Source: Streptomyces klenkii (GTDB lineage Bacteria > Actinomycetota > Actinomycetes > Streptomycetales > Streptomycetaceae). From it: 64,000 nt of DNA. Of the stretch, positions 59,068-64,000 are shown in pieces. The first letter of the stretch is position 1. Each line of letters opens with the position of its first letter. The stretch lies in assembly GCF_003626645.1 (NCBI RefSeq), contig NZ_RBAM01000009.1:1-64000 (forward strand), in the 5' to 3' direction. The notes beneath the pieces are model-generated. The model saw only the letters and a list, made by a program, of their open reading frames with translations, was not told where the DNA came from and made no database searches. A program made the position numbers and the translations under genes.

Positions 59068-59826
59068 TCAGGCCTCCGTGTCGAGGCCGCCCGCGTCATG
59101 GACGAGCAGGGCGATCTGCACGCGATTGTTGAGGCTGAGCTTGGTGAGGACGCGCGAGACGTGTGTCTTGACCGTGGCCACGCTCAGATAGAGCGTGCGA
59201 GCGATCTCCGCGTTGGACTGCCCGCGCCCCACCGCGACGGCGACCGCCCGCTCCCGTTCGTTGAGCAGGGCCAGCCGCGCCCGCGCCCGGTCGCCGCGGG
59301 TGTCCTGCTCCTGCTGCTGTTCGTGCCCCGCGACCCGGGCGATCAGCTGCTGCGTTACGGCGGGGGAGAGGACCGGCTCGCCCGCCGCGACCCGGCGCAC
59401 CGCCGCGACGATCTCGGCGGGCGGGGTGTCCTTGAGGACGAAGCCCGCCGCCCCGGCGCGCAGGGCCCGCAGCACCTGCTCGTCGGCGTGGAACGTGGTC
59501 AGGACGATGACCTCCGGGGCCTGCTCGCGGCTGCGCAGCTCCTCGGTCGCGGCCAGGCCGTCCATGGCCGGCATGCGGATGTCCATCAGGACGACGTCGG
59601 GGGCGTGCCGGTCGACGAGCGCGGCCACTTCCGTGCCGTCGGCGGCCTCGCCGACGATCCGGATGTCGGGCAGGCCGCCCAGCATGAACGACAGCCCGGC
59701 CCGCACGAGAGGGTCGTCGTCGACGAGCAGGACCCGGACCGGCGGGGTCTGCGGCGAGCCGGGCCCGCTCGGGGCCGCCGGGTCCTGGGGGAGCCCGGGG
59801 CTGTGCGGGCGTTGCAGGGCGTTCAT
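59068..59826 (-). CDS. NarL/LuxR-family response regulator
   Basis: The 252-residue product has a receiver domain ('VRVLLVDDDPLVRAGLSFMLGG', 'APDVVLMDIRMPAMDGLAATEEL' with the phospho-Asp, 'VIVLTTFHADEQVLRALRAGAAGFVLKDTPPAEIVAAVR') and a LuxR helix-turn-helix ('LNERERAVAVAVGRGQSNAEIARTLYLSVATVKTHVSRVLTKLSLNNRVQIAL'). ATG 59826 overlaps the kinase gene stop by 4 bp (ATGA). It is the output half of the two-component pair; targets are unknown apart from a possible site upstream of the kinase gene. Confidence 0.93.
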   Translation of the reverse strand: MNALQRPHSPGLPQDPAAPSGPGSPQTPPVRVLLVDDDPLVRAGLSFMLGGLPDIRIVGEAADGTEVAALVDRHAPDVVLMDIRMPAMDGLAATEELRSREQAPEVIVLTTFHADEQVLRALRAGAAGFVLKDTPPAEIVAAVRRVAAGEPVLSPAVTQQLIARVAGHEQQQEQDTRGDRARARLALLNERERAVAVAVGRGQSNAEIARTLYLSVATVKTHVSRVLTKLSLNNRVQIALLVHDAGGLDTEA

Positions 59827-61049
59827 AGCCGCCACGGTAGCCAGCCGTGGACACGGAAGCCGCCGTCAGGGGTGGGGCCGTGCGCGCAGCGGCCGCCCGC
59901 GAGCGCGGCGCGCTCGGCCAGCCCGATGAGACCCTGCCCGGACCCGGGCACGGATACGCTGCCCTGCCCCGCAGGGGACCCGTCCCTCCCGCCGCGCCCG
60001 CCCTGTTCACCGCCCGGCGGGTTGACGATCTCGATCTTCAGGCCTGCCTCCGGGGAGCCTTCCACCCGGACGCCCACCTCGGCTCCCGCGGCGTGCTTAC
60101 GGGCATTGGTCAGCGCCTCCTGCACGATCCGGTACACCGTGCGGCCCGTGGCCTCCGGCACCGGGGCGGCGTCGGACACCTGCTGGTGAAGCGTCACCGA
60201 CATGCCCGCCTGCCGGGACTCCTCCACCAGCTCGCCCAGCGCCGCCAGGGTGGGCTGCGGGCGGTCGCCGCCGCCGTCCGCACCGGGGGCGCGCAGCACG
60301 CCGATCACCTCGCGCAGCTCCTCCAGGGCCTGGTGGGCGCTGTCGCGGATCACTCCGGCGGCCCGGGCGACCTCCGCGGGCGGCGCGTCCGGCCGGAACT
60401 CCAGCGCGCCCGCGTGCACGCACAGCAACGACAACCGGTGCGCGAGGACGTCGTGCATCTCGCGGGCGATGCGCTCCCGGGCCAGGCGCTGCGCCTGCTC
60501 CGCGCGGAGCTGCGCCTCCGCCTCTGCACGGTGGGCGCGCTCGCGCAGGGACAGGACCAGCTGGCGCCGGGACCGGACGAACATGCCCCAGCCGATGACC
60601 GCGAGGACGAGCAGCATGCCCGTGACCGTCGCGGCAAGGAACGGCAGGTCGGGGTCGGGGCGCAAGGCCGGCTGCAACGGCTCGCTGGCCAGGGCCAGAC
60701 CACCGACGGCGGCCACGGTCCGGAACGGCCGGTGCACAGCCACCGTGAACACCGCCACGAGCATGGCCCCGCCGGCCGGCGGCAGGAACGTGCTGACCAC
60801 GATCAAGGTCACGGCCAGGGGCACCGGCCACCGGCGGCGCGTCCACAGCGCGACGCAGGCGGCGGCGCCCACGATTTGATCGGCTGCGAGGAGCGCGGGC
60901 GCGACGTCCGGCGCCTTGCGCAGGGCCTCGGCGTTCAGCAGTCCGATCACGGCCGCGAGCGCGATGCAGAGGATGTCGACCACCCAGTCGCGGAAGCTGC
61001 GCGCCGTGCGCGGCAGCTCCTCCGTCATCGCCTCTGAGGTCATGTCCAT
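59823..61049 (-). CDS. NarL-type sensor histidine kinase
   Basis: The 408-residue product has an N-terminal membrane domain with about five helices ('VVDILCIALAAVIGLLNAEAL', 'WPVPLAVTLIVVSTFLPP', 'ATVTGMLLVLAVIGWGMFV') without a long extracellular loop. A HisKA_3 box ('RERIAREMHDVLAHRLSLLCVHAGALEF') and a HATPase domain ('RIVQEALTNARKHAAGAEV', 'GQGLIGLAERAALAGG') follow. It phosphorylates the adjacent regulator. With short loops it may sense a membrane or lipid state, as DesK-like kinases do. The start ATG 61049 is used; ATG 61043 is next. Confidence 0.9.
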   Translation of the reverse strand: MDMTSEAMTEELPRTARSFRDWVVDILCIALAAVIGLLNAEALRKAPDVAPALLAADQIVGAAACVALWTRRRWPVPLAVTLIVVSTFLPPAGGAMLVAVFTVAVHRPFRTVAAVGGLALASEPLQPALRPDPDLPFLAATVTGMLLVLAVIGWGMFVRSRRQLVLSLRERAHRAEAEAQLRAEQAQRLARERIAREMHDVLAHRLSLLCVHAGALEFRPDAPPAEVARAAGVIRDSAHQALEELREVIGVLRAPGADGGGDRPQPTLAALGELVEESRQAGMSVTLHQQVSDAAPVPEATGRTVYRIVQEALTNARKHAAGAEVGVRVEGSPEAGLKIEIVNPPGGEQGGRGGRDGSPAGQGSVSVPGSGQGLIGLAERAALAGGRCAHGPTPDGGFRVHGWLPWRL

Positions 61050-61107
61050 GAGCAGCCAATTTACTGACGCGGGGGAGGGTGCGGGGGCCCCGGACGACGG
61101 GCCTCTA

Positions 61108-61134
61108 CCAAAGTTGCAGGGGACGAGACTTTGG
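61108..61134. promoter_or_regulatory. Inverted repeat upstream of the kinase gene
   Basis: CCAAAGT (61108-61114) and ACTTTGG (61128-61134) are exact complements with 13 bp between, 59 bp upstream of the kinase start. It is a plausible binding site of the paired response regulator or the operator of the divergent small membrane protein gene. Confidence 0.5.
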
Positions 61135-61220
61135 ATGATCCGAGGGTGCGGAAGAGGCTACTTCGGCCGGTGCCGGCGCAGCCTTCCGGGCGATGACCAA
61201 GGCCGGGTGGCGGCCCGAGC

Positions 61221-61469
61221 ATGGCAGGCATGAAGAAGACGCTCGAAATCCTCGGCTTCATCCTTGCGCTTCAGGGCCTGGCCGGCATCGTCCATGCCAT
61301 CACCGGCTGGTTCCACTACGGGGTCCTGGTGCGCCACCTCGGCTTCCTCGACGGTTACGAGATCTACGCGAGCATCGTGCTCGCCGTCCTCGGCGTGAGC
61401 ATGCTCATAGCCTCCGACAAGGCCGACGCCTGGTCCGAGGCCGGGTCCGGCGACCGGAAGCACATCTGA
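61221..61469 (+). CDS. Small two-helix membrane protein
   Basis: The 82-residue product MAGMKKTLEILGFILALQGL, 'AGIVHAITGWFHYGVLVRHLGFLDGYEIYASIVLAVLGVSMLIASDKADAW' has two membrane helices joined by a loop 'GWFHYGVLVRHLGFLDGYE'. It is divergent from the two-component operon, sharing the region with the inverted repeat at 61108. The stop is immediately followed by an 18-bp tandem repeat. ATG 61230 is an alternative start. Function unknown. Confidence 0.72.
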   Translation: MAGMKKTLEILGFILALQGLAGIVHAITGWFHYGVLVRHLGFLDGYEIYASIVLAVLGVSMLIASDKADAWSEAGSGDRKHI

Positions 61470-61537
61470 AGCCGGGCGCACGCCTGAAGGCGGAAGCGCA
61501 CCTGAAACCGGGCACACGCCTGAATCCAGGCGCACGC
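61466..61537. repeat. 18-bp tandem repeat, four units
   Basis: Units at 61466, 61484, 61502 and 61520 have the form CTGAAGCCGGGCGCACGC with variation. The first begins one base before the TGA (61467-61469) of the small membrane protein gene. In one frame the array reads as LKPGARLKAEAHLKPGTR-like repeats but there is no gene in that frame. Confidence 0.87.
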
Positions 61538-61581
61538 CTGAAAGGGGGGCGGCCGTCGTGCGAGTGCGCCAGGATGGGCCC

Positions 61582-62037
61582 ATGGCTGACAGCGCTCCGG
61601 ACACCTCGGAATCGGAACTGGTCGCACTTCTCGGTCTCCAACCGCACGTCGAGGGAGGGTGGTTCCGCGAGACGTGGAGGACGTCGCGTGAGGCGGTCCC
61701 CGACGGTTACGGCGGGCCCAGGGCGTTCGCCACGGGCATCTACTTCCTCCTCCACCCCGGCGAGGTCTCCCGCTGGCACCGCGTGCGCTCGGACGAGGTG
61801 TGGCTGTGGCACCGCGGCGGCCCTCTGCGGATGAGGCTCGGCGGCGCCGGCGACAAGCCGGATGAGGACGGTGCGTCGGAGGTGGTCGTGGGGCCGGCCG
61901 TCGAGCGCGGCGAGCAGCCGCAGTTCCTGGTCCCCGGCGGCGTATGGCAGTCGGCCGAGCCCGCGGGCAACGAGCCGGTCCTGGTGACGTGCGTGGTCGC
62001 CCCGGGCTTCGACGAGGCGGACTTCGAGATGGAGTAG
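61582..62037 (+). CDS. Cupin-fold protein of the DUF985 family
   Basis: The 151-residue product has the DUF985 pattern 'LVALLGLQPHVEGGWFRETWRT', 'ATGIYFLLHPGEVSRWHRVRSDEVWLWHRGGPLRM' and 'QFLVPGGVWQSAEPAGNEPVLVTCVVAPGFDEADFEM'. The family is a cupin barrel of unknown substrate; some members are sugar-binding or epimerase-like. Residues HR...DE and the late H-less strand suggest a metal or sugar pocket. ATG 61582 is chosen; GTG 61558 would add eight residues. Confidence 0.83.
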   Translation: MADSAPDTSESELVALLGLQPHVEGGWFRETWRTSREAVPDGYGGPRAFATGIYFLLHPGEVSRWHRVRSDEVWLWHRGGPLRMRLGGAGDKPDEDGASEVVVGPAVERGEQPQFLVPGGVWQSAEPAGNEPVLVTCVVAPGFDEADFEME

Positions 62038-62129
62038 AGGGAGAGGGAAGGGGACGGGGGAGGGGGTGGCCGGTTCGGGCTGATGCGGCGGAGGAGCGGG
62101 CTTCCCTAGGCTCGTCGGGACAGGCGCGC

Positions 62130-62708
62130 ATGTCCCGCAAGTGGCTCCAGGGAGTTGACGTGTTGTACGCATTCGGCTTCGAACGGCTCGGCGTCGTGGT
62201 GAGCGACCTCTACTTCATCGACCCGGATCCGATGCCCGGGCAGGCAACCCCCGAGCGAGGGGTACGGCTGGAGCTCCGGCTCTTCGAATGCGGCGAGCCG
62301 ACCGGGTCCATCTACGCCGCGCGGCCCATCACGATCGGCCGCCCACTGTGGCGGGTCGACCTGCTCCAGGACGCGGACGCCGCCCCGGGCACCTTCGACC
62401 GCACGCACCACCACCCCGACTTCGACGGCTGGATCCCCGGCCCCCGGGTCTTCGTCAAGGAGCTGTCCGCCGACCCGCTGCCCTGGCTGGCCGGCAAGCT
62501 CTCCGACCTTCCCGCCCTGCTGAAGGAGACAGGCGTCCACCCGGGCGACGTCGCGGAGGCGGACGCGGCCGGGCTCCGCGCGGCCGTACCCGAGATCACG
62601 GACACCGTCCGCGGGCTGCTGGAGCGGGTCTGGGCCGGCGAACTCGGCCGCCCGGCGGACGGAACCGGCACCGGGCCCGTCACCAGCGCGCGGATCAGCT
62701 GGCTGTAG
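62130..62708 (+). CDS. Conserved hypothetical protein
   Basis: The 192-residue product (MSRKWLQGVDVLYAFGFERL, 'GVVVSDLYFIDPDPMPGQATPERGVRLELRLFECGEPTGSIYAARPITIGRPLWRVDLLQDADAAPGTFDRTHHHPDF') is strand-rich, with 'FDRTHHHPDFDGWIPGPRVF' as a distinctive His cluster that could bind a metal. Codon use is typical of Streptomyces genes and it follows the cupin gene on the same strand. I do not recognise a family. GTG 62160 is an alternative start. Confidence 0.68.
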   Translation: MSRKWLQGVDVLYAFGFERLGVVVSDLYFIDPDPMPGQATPERGVRLELRLFECGEPTGSIYAARPITIGRPLWRVDLLQDADAAPGTFDRTHHHPDFDGWIPGPRVFVKELSADPLPWLAGKLSDLPALLKETGVHPGDVAEADAAGLRAAVPEITDTVRGLLERVWAGELGRPADGTGTGPVTSARISWL

Positions 62709-62940
62709 CAGATCAGCCGGTGCTGTAGCGGATCAGCTGTGCAGCCGCCGCTGCCGGCGGGGCCCCACTACGGTGGCTCCGCTGTCGGCCCTACCGTGGC
62801 CCCCGTTGTCGGCAGGCCTCGCTGTCACCGGCCCCCTACTGAGGTATCACCCCAGGGTTGGCTCCCAGGGGTGACGTGGTCCCTGACCTGCCCTTCCTAG
62901 CTTTTTCCCTGTCACCGCACAGGGTTAGGGAGAGACATTC
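62709..62940. other. Intergenic region upstream of the last gene
   Basis: The gap of 232 bp has imperfect CCCTGTCACCGCACAGGG (62908-62925), a palindrome-like element 15 bp upstream of the next start, probably a regulatory site or leader hairpin. The rest is GC-rich with no gene. Confidence 0.4.
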
Positions 62941-64000
62941 ATGGGCCGCTTCAAGCGCACGCTGGTCGCCGCCGCGCTGGCCACCACGGTCGTCGCCGGT
63001 ACGGCGGGCTGGGCCGCCGGCAGCGAGCAGACGGCCGTCACCGGCCCGCCCGCGGGCGCGGCGGAATGGCGGGCGGACCACTCCCTGCACCGCACGCTGC
63101 CGGACCCCGCGACGGCGACGCCGCGCGCGGTCGCCGCGTTCTTCGCCGGGCTCACGGAGAACCAGCGCAAGGACCTGGCGGCCCGTCACGCCCTGATCGT
63201 CGGCAACCTCGACGGCGCGCCCGTCACCCTGCGGTACGAGGCCAACGCCCGGGCGATAGCCGCCGAGCGGGAGAAGGCGCTGGCCCGGGCCGGGAACGCC
63301 GGCCTGTCCCGCGCCGTACGCGAAGAAGCCCGCAAGCACGCCGACCGCTGCGAGCGGCTCCTCGCGCCGGGCCGGAAGATCCTGGCCTTCGACCCGCGGG
63401 GACGCGGCCAGGTCGCCGAGGTCTTCGGCGACCTGGCGACGGCCCGGCACACCGCCGTCGTCGTCCCCGGCTCGGACATCGACCTCGCCACCTTCGACCG
63501 CACGCACGACAAGTACGGCACCCCCACCGGGATGGCCGACGCGCTGCGGTCCGAAATGGCGCGCAGGGCGCCCGGCACCCCGACGGCCGTCATCGCCTGG
63601 GCCGGCTACACCACGCCCGTCGGACTCGGCGTGGACGCCGCCACCGGCCGGCTCGCGCAGGCCGGGGCGGTCCGGCTGGAGCGCCTGCTCGCCGGGCTGT
63701 CCGCCGCCGCGGCCTCGCCCGCGGCACCGCCGCCCGCCGTGTTCTGCCACAGCTACGGCTCGGTCGTCTGCGGCCTGGCCGCGTCCTCCATCGACCGCAC
63801 CGAGGCGGCCGACCTCGTCGCGCTCGGCAGCCCCGGCATGCGGGCCGACACGGTGAAGGAACTGCGCACCGACGCCCGCGTCTGGGCGGCCGCGCGCAAC
63901 TCCTCGGACTGGATCGGCAACGTGCCCAACGTCGACCTCTTCGGCCTCGGCCACGGCGCCGACCCGACCTCCTCGGAGTTCGGCGCCCGCGTCGTGCCCA
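62941..64000 (+). CDS. Secreted DUF1023 alpha/beta hydrolase, cut by the window edge
   Basis: The frame runs from ATG 62941 off the right edge with 353 codons visible. It has a signal peptide (MGRFKRTLVAAALATTVVAG...), 'WRADHSLHRTLPDPATATPRAVAAFFAGLTENQRKDLAARHALIVGNLDGAPVTLRYEANA', 'KILAFDPRGRGQVAEVFGDLATARHTAVVVPGSDIDLATFD' and 'AVFCHSYGSVVCGLAASS' (HSYGS nucleophile Ser). This is a DUF1023 alpha/beta hydrolase common in Streptomyces, of unknown substrate. GGGAGAG precedes the ATG. The C-terminal His cannot be seen. Confidence 0.88.
   Translation, partial: MGRFKRTLVAAALATTVVAGTAGWAAGSEQTAVTGPPAGAAEWRADHSLHRTLPDPATATPRAVAAFFAGLTENQRKDLAARHALIVGNLDGAPVTLRYEANARAIAAEREKALARAGNAGLSRAVREEARKHADRCERLLAPGRKILAFDPRGRGQVAEVFGDLATARHTAVVVPGSDIDLATFDRTHDKYGTPTGMADALRSEMARRAPGTPTAVIAWAGYTTPVGLGVDAATGRLAQAGAVRLERLLAGLSAAAASPAAPPPAVFCHSYGSVVCGLAASSIDRTEAADLVALGSPGMRADTVKELRTDARVWAAARNSSDWIGNVPNVDLFGLGHGADPTSSEFGARVVP

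Overview
The window is chromosomal DNA of an actinomycete, almost certainly Streptomyces. GC content is very high with strong GC3 bias, GTG and TTG starts are common, and F420-type and Ntn-type enzymes, a subtilisin-inhibitor-like (SSI) protein, a DUF397/DUF5753 pair and a MurT/GatD pair are present. From memory, the order of urease, c-di-AMP-riboswitch NlpC/P60, DUF397 trio, biotin genes and pfkA/murT/def resembles the SCO12xx region of S. coelicolor; this was not checked by alignment.

Layout. Positions 1-15.8 kb look accessory. They hold an IS5-type element (128-1574) with a SnoaL-like passenger gene, a second IS5-type transposase running off the left edge, a decayed IS630 copy with an internal deletion, further transposase scraps, remnants of a VOC protein, an oxidoreductase and Ku, and a DUF6882 gene with an in-frame amber codon. 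Intact genes among them are an NmrA/HxlR pair, a flavin monooxygenase with its divergent TetR, a secreted lipase-like hydrolase, an AtzE/AtzG-like amidase pair, a metallo-beta-lactamase-fold hydrolase with a TetR, and a tightly overlapping three-gene operon (chorismate-lyase-like, AMP-forming ligase, SDR).

From about 15.9 kb the sequence looks like conserved core. In order: two CNNM/CorC-type membrane proteins; an F420-type LLM oxidoreductase; a methyltransferase; the biotin genes bioD, bioA and bioB with divergent bioF; a DUF397/XRE-DUF5753/HATPase trio; a NlpC/P60 wall hydrolase preceded by a ydaO (c-di-AMP) riboswitch; urease ureA-B-C-F-G-D with a roughly 103-bp tandem repeat between ureF and ureG; a secreted tripeptidyl-aminopeptidase-like enzyme and an SSI-family inhibitor; a CtaG-like protein with a 52-residue membrane protein; pfkA; gatD-murT; def; and an acyl-CoA dehydrogenase with a divergent TetR.

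From 44.3 kb come a membrane sigma-factor fusion (sigma regions, zinc-binding anti-sigma-like motif, membrane helix, CAP domain) followed by a secreted metalloprotease, then a mixed set: epoxide hydrolase, SDMT-like methyltransferase, PlsC acyltransferase, secreted isoaspartyl peptidase, a PIG-L deacetylase with a C-terminal repeat domain, a two-component system, small hypotheticals, and an alpha/beta hydrolase cut by the right edge.

A recurring feature is short GC-rich tandem arrays (periods 6, 11, 15, 16, 18, 24 and about 103 bp), mostly at gene ends. No tRNA, rRNA or CRISPR array was seen.
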